Source of the DNA: Flintibacter muris | Lineage (GTDB): Bacteria; Bacillota; Clostridia; Oscillospirales; Oscillospiraceae | Length of the DNA stretch: 64,000 nucleotides | NCBI RefSeq assembly: GCF_943192995.1 | Contig: NZ_CALPCP010000004.1 | Location: 124,001-188,000 of the forward strand | Reading direction: 5' to 3' | Shown: positions 7,178 to 14,817 of the stretch, one piece after another | Position numbering within the stretch: position 1 is the first letter of the stretch | Layout of the letters: every line of letters begins with the position of its first letter | The notes under the pieces: model-generated | What the model saw: the letters and a program-made list of their open reading frames with translations, nothing else | What the model was told of the DNA's origin: nothing | Databases searched by the model: none | Made by a program: the position numbers and the translations under genes

Positions 7178-8758
7178 TCAAACCCGCTTTGTCACCAGTT
7201 CCCGCACAATATCATCTCCCAGCAGCTGGCTGGTGCGGTAGATGTCCTGGCAGAACGCCTTCAGGCTGAAATCCATGTTGGGTTCATCCTTGTCCAGCAA
7301 AATGCCGGTTACCTTGAAACGGTGGGCTGTCTGCTCCTGTTTCAGTTCATCCAGGCATTCCTGGGGCAGCTCGCATTCGCCGTCTGTGATAAACACAATA
7401 TCAGCGTTTTCAAAGCCTTCCTCCTTCATCAGCCGCATGGCCTCCACCATAGGTGTCTGGAAGTCGGTGCCGCCATTGAGAAAAGTCTCGGCGGCGGACA
7501 GTTTGTCCCCCATGGTGTACTCGCCCGGCCGGAACAAGTCGGTCTTGAACTCGCCGCTGCTGGCAAAATGGATCAGCGCAAAGCCGCGGCCGCTGCCGGC
7601 GGCGATCTCCAACAGGGTCAGGGCCACGGCCTTGCCCCATGCGGCGGGGTCGCCGGCGGTGGAGATAGACTCATCCAGGCAGCAGATGATGTCCCCCATG
7701 CCTTTATAAATGGGCTCCCGCCGCTGGTACTGCTTGATCTGCTTGCGCTGATACTTTTGCAGGAACAGAGGAACCGTTTTCGACGAGGCCAGCATGGCCA
7801 GCTCCGAGGTAAGGGCCCGGGAGATGTTGCAGCCCAGCTCCAGGGAATACTTTTCGCCTCGGCCATAGGCGTAGCCGTTGCGCTTGCCCTGGGCGAATAT
7901 CTCACGGAACCGGCCCAAATATTTGGAAATGTCCTTCAGTACGTCGCTTTTCCGTACCAGGTCCAGCAGACCGGTGTTGACCTTGTTCTTCTCCAGTTTG
8001 CCCGGTTCATCGCTCCAGGCCCCGATGATGTTCCGCACTTCCTCAGCCTTTTCCACCGCGGCGCTGACAGCCTGGGCAACGCTGGCGGTCAAATCGTCCT
8101 TGTTTTTAGCGGCTTTGGCGTCGATCATCTTGCCTACGGCCTCCACCTGACGTTGCTTACTGTCCGCCCGGTTGGCGGCCTCCACCACGGACTGCTCCAG
8201 CTGTGGGTCGCGCTCCTTACACCGCTGCATCCGCTCCAGCAGGCCGGCCAGGTCCCGTTGAGCCTGTTCCTCACCCTTTTCCAGCTTCTCCAGGGTGTTC
8301 AGGGCGTTATTCTCGCCGCCCAGGTCTGAAAGAAGGCCGTCCAGCTCCCCGGCAGTCCGGGCGATAAATTCCGACGCTGCCTCATAGGCGGGCAGCTCCC
8401 GGCCCTCGCAGATGGCTTTCAGCGTGGGAAAGTCCTCGCTCTGGGTGATACGCTCCAAAATGGGGGCGTTAAACTTTCGGGCCGCCACGGACAGGGTGCT
8501 TTCATCGTTGCGCCGGGGCAGCAGGGAGTAGAAGGACTGGAACACGTCCCGGGACAATGCCGGGAACGAGGCCAACTTCTCTGCGGCAGTCTGTTCAACC
8601 TGGTCCAGGCTGCCATCGTCTGCTCGCAGGTCGGTGTAAATGCTGTCCTCCAATTTTGTGGAGCGCAGCACCCGGTCGGTGGTGTTGATCTCCGATGGAG
8701 CAACAACATTCGCCAACGGAGAATTGAGGACCGCGTTGATTGTCCGAAATTTTTTCAT
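7178..8758 (-). CDS. VWA-domain protein, ViaA-like
   Basis: 526 aa, ATG at 8758 with GGGAGG upstream; the longer frame from 8863 is not supported. Residues 1-340 are mostly helical and charged. The C-terminal VWA domain has a full metal-ion site: DESIS (D362, S364, S366), the GGT threonine near 431 and ITDGE (D459). A C-terminal VWA after a helical N-terminus is the layout of ViaA, the partner of the MoxR ATPase RavA. A MoxR ATPase is encoded 2.3 kb upstream (11064-12401). A chaperone-like role on an element protein complex is inferred. Confidence 0.8.
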   Translation of the reverse strand: MKKFRTINAVLNSPLANVVAPSEINTTDRVLRSTKLEDSIYTDLRADDGSLDQVEQTAAEKLASFPALSRDVFQSFYSLLPRRNDESTLSVAARKFNAPILERITQSEDFPTLKAICEGRELPAYEAASEFIARTAGELDGLLSDLGGENNALNTLEKLEKGEEQAQRDLAGLLERMQRCKERDPQLEQSVVEAANRADSKQRQVEAVGKMIDAKAAKNKDDLTASVAQAVSAAVEKAEEVRNIIGAWSDEPGKLEKNKVNTGLLDLVRKSDVLKDISKYLGRFREIFAQGKRNGYAYGRGEKYSLELGCNISRALTSELAMLASSKTVPLFLQKYQRKQIKQYQRREPIYKGMGDIICCLDESISTAGDPAAWGKAVALTLLEIAAGSGRGFALIHFASSGEFKTDLFRPGEYTMGDKLSAAETFLNGGTDFQTPMVEAMRLMKEEGFENADIVFITDGECELPQECLDELKQEQTAHRFKVTGILLDKDEPNMDFSLKAFCQDIYRTSQLLGDDIVRELVTKRV

Positions 8759-8826
8759 ATAGTACCTCCCAAAAAACAATAGAAGCAGCACAATTCTGTA
8801 CTGCTTCGATCCGTTTTTATTCACTT

Positions 8827-9141
8827 TTACAGAAAGTCGAGGGAATCCGTATCTTGCCGGCAATCTAGGATCGCGTCGATGTAGGCCTCATTTGTTCCTA
8901 CCTCGTACAAGATCTTATACCGGCCATAAAACAGACATTTTCGATATGTTTCAGCGGGAAGCGGCGGTTCCTCCTCATAGGCCCCTGACAAAGGGAATGA
9001 GGAAATTTGCCGTTTTGCCTCTTTGAATGATGCTAAAAACCTTCTGGCCGCCGGAACACTCACATTGGAAAGAAAGCGCATATGCTCCAGCAGCATCATC
9101 TCGGCTTTCGGCGATACAACGACTTTGTATCTTTTTGGCAT
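8827..9141 (-). CDS. ParE/RelE-family toxin
   Basis: 104 aa. The pattern fits the RelE/ParE fold: VVVSPKAEMMLLEHMRF at the N-terminus, a central SFPLSG, a basic YRKCLFYGRYKILYEV strand pair, and IDAILDCRQD at the end. ParE-like members poison gyrase; RelE-like members cut ribosome-bound mRNA. The sequence alone does not separate the two. Its ATG directly follows the antitoxin stop (9142), which is standard antitoxin-first order. It probably stabilises the element. Confidence 0.85.
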   Translation of the reverse strand: MPKRYKVVVSPKAEMMLLEHMRFLSNVSVPAARRFLASFKEAKRQISSFPLSGAYEEEPPLPAETYRKCLFYGRYKILYEVGTNEAYIDAILDCRQDTDSLDFL

Positions 9142-9429
9142 TTACCCCTCTGCTCCTTCCAGGATACGTTCCATTTCCGCAATCACTTGATCGGCATCCT
9201 GTCCCACAGAACCGTTTGCCCGGGCCTGTCTGGCCTCCAGCGCATCGGCATAGGTATTTGCCGCCGGTGTCAGAGACAAAGAAAGGGGCACCCGTTTTTC
9301 TCGGGCAATCTGCTTCAGCAGCAGTCGAATCGTTGTGGCCATATTCAGCCCCAGAGCATCTAAAACCTGTTCAGCCGCTTGCTTTTCGGCGGCATCCACA
9401 CGGACATGAACGAAAGAATCACTCGCCAT
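9142..9429 (-). CDS. RelB/DinJ-family antitoxin
   Basis: 95 aa; ATG at 9429 with GAGGTG upstream is preferred over a GTG at 9438 inside that site. The N-terminal SFVHVRVDAAEKQAAEQVL then GLNMATTIRLLLKQI is the ribbon-helix-helix DNA-binding fold of RelB/DinJ. The C-terminal half is charged and would bind the toxin. It forms an operon with the toxin and very likely represses its own promoter, where an inverted repeat is visible. Confidence 0.85.
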   Translation of the reverse strand: MASDSFVHVRVDAAEKQAAEQVLDALGLNMATTIRLLLKQIAREKRVPLSLSLTPAANTYADALEARQARANGSVGQDADQVIAEMERILEGAEG

Positions 9430-9447
9430 TATGATCACCTCGACTCT

Positions 9448-9482
9448 AGTATATCCGGTTGTGTTCCTGTTGTCAACACAAT
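9448..9482 (-). promoter_or_regulatory. Toxin-antitoxin promoter with inverted-repeat operator
   Basis: Minus-strand TTGACA (9471-9476), 17-bp spacer, TATACT (9448-9453): close to a consensus sigma-A promoter. TTGTGTT and AACACAA form an inverted repeat over the -35 box and spacer, a likely RelB-family operator. Confidence 0.8.
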
Positions 9483-9526
9483 TGGAACATACCCTGATAT
9501 ATCGACCGTAGGGTCAGCCCTTTTTC

Positions 9527-9949
9527 CTAATCGTTTGTAAATGCGTTCAGATACATATTGTAGTCCCGCCACCGGGTAATCAGGCGCACCCAGAAGTTGC
9601 AGTATTTACCCTCCAAATAGAAGTTGTACTCCTGATCTTCAGTGGGATGCACACGCGCCTCCGGGTGAGCATGGCAAAACTGCACCAGGGTATCAAAATC
9701 TGCCAAAGCGTTGCGCGCAGTTAGAGCGTCATAGACCTGGTCAATTTCCGCAGAAATTTCCTGGGTTACCAGGTCCTGATGGCAGGGCCACACAGTATTC
9801 CACCAGCGGTGACCATCGTGGTCGGCGCGGATATGTCCGATTTTTCTGCGGGGAACGCTGATGAAAGAACCCTCCGGCTTCTCTGTGTCTTGAAACACTT
9901 CCGGAAAAGAACATTCTGTCTTTAACTGGTCAAGAATGGTTTTCGGCAT
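9527..9949 (-). CDS. Unknown protein, 140 aa
   Basis: ATG at 9949 with GAGGAGG 7 nt upstream. The protein is soluble and rich in aromatics and histidine: DHDGHRWWNTVWPCHQ (about 44-59) and a C-terminal YNFYLEGKYCNFWVRLITR. That second segment is reminiscent of small proteins found beside plasmid DNA-processing genes, but I do not recognise the family. It follows ssb in the operon and precedes the toxin-antitoxin promoter. Confidence 0.65.
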   Translation of the reverse strand: MPKTILDQLKTECSFPEVFQDTEKPEGSFISVPRRKIGHIRADHDGHRWWNTVWPCHQDLVTQEISAEIDQVYDALTARNALADFDTLVQFCHAHPEARVHPTEDQEYNFYLEGKYCNFWVRLITRWRDYNMYLNAFTND

Positions 9950-10006
9950 CAATTATCCTCCTCGTTTCGGTTCGGCGGGAGGGCTATCCCCTCCCGCCGC
10001 TGATAC

Positions 10007-10465
10007 TTAAAACGGCAGAGTGCCGTCATCCGCAGGCTCCCCAAAATTCGGAGCAAAGCCGCCTGGCAGACCGCCAAAGGGATCACCGCCAGCCGCCTCC
10101 ACGGGACCGCCAGTGCTGGCCGGGGGCTCCTGGCCCTCCTTGGCCTTGGAGTCGCCGAAGTAGACGCTGTCCGCGACGATCTCAGCGGAGCGGCGCTTGT
10201 TGCCCTCCTTGTCCGTCCAGTCCCGCATCTGCAAGCGGCCAGAGACCACCGCCATGCGGCCCTGAGAAAAATACTTGCTCACAAATTCCCCGGTGGTACG
10301 CCAGGCCACAATGTCGAGGAAGTCGGTGGGCCGTTCGCCGGTGGCCTTGTCCTTATAGTCCCGGTCGCAGGCAATGGAAAAGCTGGCAACCGGAGTACCG
10401 CTCTGGGTGCGGCGAAGCTCCGGGTCGCGGGTCAGGCGGCCCATAACAGTGATGTGATTCAACAT
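10007..10465 (-). CDS. ssb: Single-stranded DNA-binding protein (SSB 1)
   Basis: 152 aa. The OB fold starts MLNHITVMGRLTRDPELR, continues SFSIACDRDYK and DFLDIVAWRTTGEFVSKYF, and has GRLQMRDWTDKEGNKR near residue 80. The linker is Gly/Pro-rich and the tail DDGTLPF keeps the acidic-hydrophobic tip that recruits helicases and repair proteins. It is a full-length bacterial SSB. A shorter, tail-less SSB is encoded at 61179-61550. Confidence 0.93.
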   Translation of the reverse strand: MLNHITVMGRLTRDPELRRTQSGTPVASFSIACDRDYKDKATGERPTDFLDIVAWRTTGEFVSKYFSQGRMAVVSGRLQMRDWTDKEGNKRRSAEIVADSVYFGDSKAKEGQEPPASTGGPVEAAGGDPFGGLPGGFAPNFGEPADDGTLPF

Positions 10466-10487
10466 AATAGTCTTTCTCCTTTTGTTT

Positions 10488-11006
10488 TTATTTCTGTGCT
10501 ATGGAAGGATCAAAGGTTGGTGCAGGTACAAACCTTGACCAACTCAAGCAGTAAAAGAAGTAGGGGTGCAGGCCATCGTCGATCTCAACGACTTCTCCCA
10601 GGGAGATATCGGCTTCCATCAGGAAATCATCCAGGTCTCCGTGGCTTACCCGCTCATAAAATGTCCTGGCATTGATGCCCAGGGACGTTTCAAGCCGCAG
10701 CTTGTAGCGAGAGGGTGACGGATAAATGTACTGGTCGTGTTTGTGGTCAAAGTTCCTGCTAGTAAGGAAGTCCAAATCCCTGCTCTGTTCATCGGCGAAA
10801 CCATAGACCCGGCACACCGGCGGCGAAATACGTTTGGGGCACCATTTGGGCGCTTTGATTTTGGGATCGGAAGCCCAAAACCGCCTGGGAGCCCTCTTTT
10901 TCGGAAACCCTCCGCAATAACGGGTGCCCAGGACGCTGTTGCCCGCATACTGCAAGTGCTGGCAGCTTCCACATCCAGGTTCCGGGAAGGAATACTTTTT
11001 TGCCAT
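10488..11006 (-). CDS. Unknown protein with N-terminal cysteine cluster
   Basis: 172 aa, ATG at 11006 with GGAG 10 nt upstream; a second ATG at 11021 lacks a site. Residues 10-60 hold CGSCQHL, RYCGGFPKKR and WCPKR, a plausible zinc-binding cluster rich in basic residues. The C-terminal half has an acidic stretch (DLDDFLMEADISLGEVVEID). No enzyme motif is visible. It sits between the MoxR ATPase and ssb, in one transcription unit. Confidence 0.65.
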   Translation of the reverse strand: MAKKYSFPEPGCGSCQHLQYAGNSVLGTRYCGGFPKKRAPRRFWASDPKIKAPKWCPKRISPPVCRVYGFADEQSRDLDFLTSRNFDHKHDQYIYPSPSRYKLRLETSLGINARTFYERVSHGDLDDFLMEADISLGEVVEIDDGLHPYFFYCLSWSRFVPAPTFDPSIAQK

Positions 11007-11063
11007 CTTATCACGCTCCACGTTTTATCAGTTCCGGCCCCCGAGAGGGCCGGACAGTCTGCT

Positions 11064-12401
11064 TTACTGCAAGGCGGCCAACTGATCCAGCGGCGTGTAG
11101 GTAAAGCCCACCGCCTCATGGGCCTGACGGCTGATGCTCTCCAGGTCGGTCAGAAGTCCGTCCGTCATCTGACGCTCGCTGTCGGACTGGGCTTCACCTG
11201 CCAGCTTCTGCTGGTCGCCGTACAGACGGATCAGCTCACCCCGCAGCTTGATCAGGGCCTTGCTGCCCACCTGCTCCTTGGCTGCGTCAAATTCTTCCTT
11301 GGCCTCCGCCGCCATGCCCCGGATGTTGTTCACCTTGTCCTGCATGGGGTTGATACACATACGGTTCAGCTCCGACTCCACCACGGCCCGCTCCCCCGGT
11401 TTCTGCCAGAGGTAGTTCTTCAGCGCAAGCAGATCCTGGGGCTCCACCTGAGTGTGGCCGGACAGCCACGCCCTGGCCTGGGCGATGGGGTAGTAGTTGA
11501 GGTACTTGCGGTCGGACACAGTGATCTCGTTCCTGCGCAGCTGGCACAGGATGTCGTCGGCCAGCTCGTTAATGGCCTCCGGAACCGGAAGATTTGCAGC
11601 TTCCTCCTGCATCTGCTTCAACTCATCCAGAGTGACGGAGGCAGCAATTTGTCCGGTGCGGCCAGCCTGCTTGTCCCGCAGGACGGCAAGCCGCTTGTCC
11701 CGATTCTCGATGTTCGCCGTCACCACCTTCAATTCCAGGCGGTCGTACAGAGCCTCCAGAATTTTCTCCTGGGGGTCGCTGAAATTGGGCACTTCATTTG
11801 ACGCCGCAAAGAAAGAGATGGTGGGGATGGGGTATGTACGGCCCTCATTGGTGTACTTGCGCTCATTCAGTGCAGTGAGCAGCGAATTGAGTACCCCGTC
11901 GTTGCATTTAAAAATTTCATCCAGAAAGCAGATGTCCGCCTCGGGAATTTTGCCGGCGGTATTGACCTGGGGATCGCCGCCATAGAGCTCACCTAAAGCC
12001 TTGCGCTGGCGCTCCATCTGCTCAGGCAGGTCGCCAACATCCCCGCCGCTAGTAAGACGGGCTTCCAACCGGCCATACATATCCTGGTACTGGGGGTTCT
12101 TCTCCAGCACATCCCTGGGTACGCTGCCGGGAATCAGACTGGACAGGTCAATGCGCCCAAAGAGCTGTTCCTCATCGGTCTGCTTGGACAGCAGCCGTTC
12201 AAACTGCCTCGCTCCGGTGATCCGGTTGCGGAAGGCATTGATGGCGTAGCTCTTGGCCTGGCCCGGGGCGCCCAGAATAAACAGGTTTTTCCCGGTCAGC
12301 AGGGCAATGGCGATCATTTCCACCAGCTCCTCCCGCTCGGCCACCTGGGCGTTGACATCGGCAATCACGGCCAACATCTGGTCTCTCAAATTACTCGGCA
12401 T
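11064..12401 (-). CDS. MoxR-family AAA+ ATPase, RavA-like
   Basis: 445 aa. The start at 12401 has AAGGAGG 11 nt upstream and overlaps the previous gene by 11 bp. Walker A is GAPGQAKS (44-51), Walker B is ICFLDE (D161, E162), followed by LNSLLTALNER typical of the MoxR group, then sensor 1 in FFAASNE. The C-terminal third is a helical domain rich in Glu/Lys. MoxR ATPases remodel proteins together with VWA partners, and a ViaA-like VWA protein is encoded downstream at 7178-8758. The substrate on this element is unknown. Confidence 0.85.
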   Translation of the reverse strand: MPSNLRDQMLAVIADVNAQVAEREELVEMIAIALLTGKNLFILGAPGQAKSYAINAFRNRITGARQFERLLSKQTDEEQLFGRIDLSSLIPGSVPRDVLEKNPQYQDMYGRLEARLTSGGDVGDLPEQMERQRKALGELYGGDPQVNTAGKIPEADICFLDEIFKCNDGVLNSLLTALNERKYTNEGRTYPIPTISFFAASNEVPNFSDPQEKILEALYDRLELKVVTANIENRDKRLAVLRDKQAGRTGQIAASVTLDELKQMQEEAANLPVPEAINELADDILCQLRRNEITVSDRKYLNYYPIAQARAWLSGHTQVEPQDLLALKNYLWQKPGERAVVESELNRMCINPMQDKVNNIRGMAAEAKEEFDAAKEQVGSKALIKLRGELIRLYGDQQKLAGEAQSDSERQMTDGLLTDLESISRQAHEAVGFTYTPLDQLAALQ

Positions 12402-12705
12402 AGAGATCAATTCCTCCTTCAAATTGTTCTGACATGTATTCCTTATAGCATTCAGCACAGACGATATTGTGCAGCGGCTGATAGCCCACCGCCTTCAGCA
12501 GCGCCGCGAACAGCAGCGCATCCCGTTCCGATGGAAATGGGTACACATCCATGTCACAGCCGCCCAGGCAGCAGAAGCTGGTCACAGCTTCCCAGCCAGG
12601 GACGGATTCTGACCGACGCACCGAAAGCCGGGAAGCTTTCCGGAGTTCTTCATTGGACATCTGAAGAATCCTGACTATGGCATCTCGCCGTGTTTTGCTA
12701 TCCAT
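12391..12705 (-). CDS. Unknown protein, 104 aa
   Basis: ATG at 12705, 9 bp after the previous stop, with only a weak site upstream, so it probably relies on coupling. The first 35 residues are a basic helix pair (TRRDAIVRILQMSNEELRKA). Then FCCLGGCDMDVYPFPSERDA and a later CAECYKEYM supply four or five cysteines. No family is recognised. Confidence 0.6.
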   Translation of the reverse strand: MDSKTRRDAIVRILQMSNEELRKASRLSVRRSESVPGWEAVTSFCCLGGCDMDVYPFPSERDALLFAALLKAVGYQPLHNIVCAECYKEYMSEQFEGGIDLYAE

Positions 12706-12714
12706 AGTTCTGTC

Positions 12715-13062
12715 TCACGCCACGACCAGCAGGCTGTCGTCATCCCGGAAATCGTCCAGGGAGATCACCGCGCCCCGCAGGTCACGGGGAGCGGCGGTAA
12801 AGCCGTACCGGCGGCGGCTGTCCTTGCAGTTGAGCATCTCATACTGGAGCTGGCACATGATGTGCTGGTCCAAATTGCCCTTTTCGGGGTCGAAGTTCTC
12901 CACGCACTGGATCAGGCGGATGGCCAGGTCCTGGTACACATCGTCGTAGTCCAAATGGGCGGCCCGCATCAGAGCAGCGTTCCGCTGAATGATCTTGCCG
13001 ATCCAGTGCAGGTTTTCCTCCACGATACGGTTGCGCTCAGCGATAGAATAGTTGTTTTTCAT
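12715..13062 (-). CDS. Sigma-70 region-2-like small protein
   Basis: 115 aa. Residues 10-80 (RIVEENLHWIGKIIQRNAAL, DYDDVYQDLAIRLIQCVENF, DPEKGNLDQHIM) follow the pattern of sigma-70 region 2. This includes the Asp-rich DDVYQD before an LIQ-type helix and the FDPEKG turn. There is no region 4, so it cannot read a -35 box by itself. Either it is a split sigma factor with its partner elsewhere, or a core-RNA-polymerase-binding regulator. RBS AAAGGA precedes the ATG. It lies within the helicase-clamp operon. Confidence 0.7.
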   Translation of the reverse strand: MKNNYSIAERNRIVEENLHWIGKIIQRNAALMRAAHLDYDDVYQDLAIRLIQCVENFDPEKGNLDQHIMCQLQYEMLNCKDSRRRYGFTAAPRDLRGAVISLDDFRDDDSLLVVA

Positions 13063-13066
13063 AATG

Positions 13067-13252
13067 TTATCCTTTCTGTATTTGGGGGGTCCAGAAGCGG
13101 CAATAGCCCTGGCCCCAGTCTTTCATGAGTTCATCATGGGTATAGTTTGGCGAGTTGTACTCCGGACTGCGGCACTTTTGCCGCAGGTGGAAGTGCTCAC
13201 ACTCCATGTAGGCGTGCAGACAGTTGCTGCAATTCTTTTCACTTTCGCTCAA
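13067..13252 (-). CDS. Small cysteine-rich protein, 61 aa
   Basis: I place the start at a TTG at 13252, which overlaps the previous stop as TTGA and has AAGGGGG upstream. An ATG at 13273 lies inside the previous gene without a site. The protein starts MSESEKNCSNCLHAYMECEH, followed by RQKC and GYCRFW: six cysteines and two histidines, fitting one zinc site. Function unknown. Confidence 0.65.
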   Translation of the reverse strand: MSESEKNCSNCLHAYMECEHFHLRQKCRSPEYNSPNYTHDELMKDWGQGYCRFWTPQIQKG

Positions 13253-13647
13253 GCGACTGCCCCCTTGTTCCATTCTTTTTCACACAGGTCAATGACCTGC
13301 TGGCACTGATCCATCTCAAAGCCGCCGATGTGGGCGTCTTTTTCGGACAATCGCATCTGACCGGCCAGCCACTTGTAGGCTTGGGTCCGGCTCATCCCGC
13401 TGCTCTGCCAGAAGTGATCAAAGACCTGGTGGGTCTCCCGCCGCTTGAGCCGCAGCACCTCATTGGCCACGTTGCCCAGGGGACGGTTGGTCCCCTTATG
13501 GCAGCCTACCCGAGCGTTGCAGTTCTGGCAGAGGTAGATGTTCTCACCAGCCAGCCCAAGCCGGTCGGTGGAAGCACCATAAATCTTCCGGGCAGGCGCC
13601 AGCCGAATCACACCCCCGCAGTAACGGCAGATGGTGGGAATTTTCAT
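13249..13647 (-). CDS. Zinc-finger-containing protein (DUF3268-like)
   Basis: 132 aa, ATG at 13647 with GGGGGTGG upstream. CRYCGG (about 7-12) and CQNCNARVGCHKGTNRPLG (about 40-58) are the paired knuckles and basic loop of the DUF3268 zinc-finger family. After these come HQVFDHFWQ, MSRTQAYKWLA and HIGGFEMDQCQ, also family landmarks. It is likely a nucleic-acid-binding protein; the family has no assigned role. It is in the same transcription unit as the second clamp. Confidence 0.78.
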   Translation of the reverse strand: MKIPTICRYCGGVIRLAPARKIYGASTDRLGLAGENIYLCQNCNARVGCHKGTNRPLGNVANEVLRLKRRETHQVFDHFWQSSGMSRTQAYKWLAGQMRLSEKDAHIGGFEMDQCQQVIDLCEKEWNKGAVA

Positions 13648-13660
13648 CTGTGTCCACCCC

Positions 13661-14803
13661 CTACGCCGCTTTCTTCCCGGCAGCCGGTTTCTTGGCCTCT
13701 TTTTGGGGAACGGACTGTGGCGCTCCAGGCCGCACACCGGCCTGCATGTAGAAGGCGTGCTCGGTATCCAGCGTCAGCATCCCGCCGGCGGCGATCCCCA
13801 AAGCAGCCGTCCCGGACAGGGACCGCAGGCAGTTGTTCAGCCGCTTGGTGAGATACCAATATTCCCCCTGGGGCATTCCGGTCAGCGGGGCCACTGTAAC
13901 AGCGTTCTGGGCACTGCCGTGAACGCCGCCGCACCGGAAGGACAGCGTCATGCCCTCAAAGGATAACTGCACCTTCCCATCAGGCTCCACACAGGACACA
14001 TTGTCCAGAGCCCTGCGCAGCTCCGCCACATCGGTGAGTACGGTAAACTGATTTTTGAGGGAACTGGTCAGAAAGTCCGTGTCAATGTACTTCTCCTGAA
14101 TCAGCCGGGCGGAGAACAGAAATCCCTCCCGGACGAAAACAATATTTTTGCCGTTAACACCCGCTCTAAATTCATCCTTATCTTCACACATCTGGGCCAG
14201 GCGGCTCAGAGAAGGTGCGGGGATCAGAACGCTGAACTCGCCGGTGCTCTTGCTGTCCCCTCTGGCTGTGACCACGCAGGTTCCGTCACTGCCGGCGGCC
14301 CGGAGGCCGTCCTGGGTGACCCGGAACTGAACGCATTTCAGCATGGGCTTCTCGTTGTTCTCGTCGGCGGCAAAAACCGTCCGCTTTGCCATGGAGGGGA
14401 TGCCGCTGATCCGGACCAGATTGGTCACAGCGGGGATTTCCACTTTGGGGTAACTGCGCCCCTCCCATACGGACACGTTGTATTTGGCGTCGCCGCTCCA
14501 AACAGCCAGCCGGCTGTCTCCGGGCATTCGCCGCAGTTCCACGGTGTCGCCGGGCAGCTTCTCCAGCATTCCGGCCAGCAGCCTGGCGTCGATGGCCAGG
14601 GCATCGTCCTCCGGGGCGGCGCAGGCCAGCTTCTGCTTCAGGGTGACCTCCAGATTTGTGGCGGTGAGAACGAGCGATTTTCTGGCAGCGCTCACCTCCA
14701 CGAGCACGCCTTTCAGCGCTTCCAGGGGCGAGTTTGCCGGGGCGACCGCCGCCGCACGCTTGACAGCGTGCAGCAGTTCGGTCCGATTCATGGTAATGTT
14801 CAA
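13661..14803 (-). CDS. DnaN-like DNA polymerase sliding clamp, paralogue 2
   Basis: 380 aa. The start is a TTG at 14803 with GGAGG 7 nt upstream. This gives MNITMNRTELLHAVKRAAAV, which aligns with clamp N-termini, whereas the next ATG is 19 nt from the site. Further landmarks are LEALKGVLVEV, LPGDTVELRR near residue 90, WEGRSYPKVEIP and LIQEKYIDTDF, spaced as in three-domain beta clamps. The last 35 residues are an extra basic tail (KKPAAGKKAA). It lies 14 bp after the SF2 helicase stop. It is strongly diverged from the other clamp (3144-4238). Confidence 0.82.
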   Translation of the reverse strand: MNITMNRTELLHAVKRAAAVAPANSPLEALKGVLVEVSAARKSLVLTATNLEVTLKQKLACAAPEDDALAIDARLLAGMLEKLPGDTVELRRMPGDSRLAVWSGDAKYNVSVWEGRSYPKVEIPAVTNLVRISGIPSMAKRTVFAADENNEKPMLKCVQFRVTQDGLRAAGSDGTCVVTARGDSKSTGEFSVLIPAPSLSRLAQMCEDKDEFRAGVNGKNIVFVREGFLFSARLIQEKYIDTDFLTSSLKNQFTVLTDVAELRRALDNVSCVEPDGKVQLSFEGMTLSFRCGGVHGSAQNAVTVAPLTGMPQGEYWYLTKRLNNCLRSLSGTAALGIAAGGMLTLDTEHAFYMQAGVRPGAPQSVPQKEAKKPAAGKKAA

Positions 14804-14817
14804 AGATATTCCTCCTT

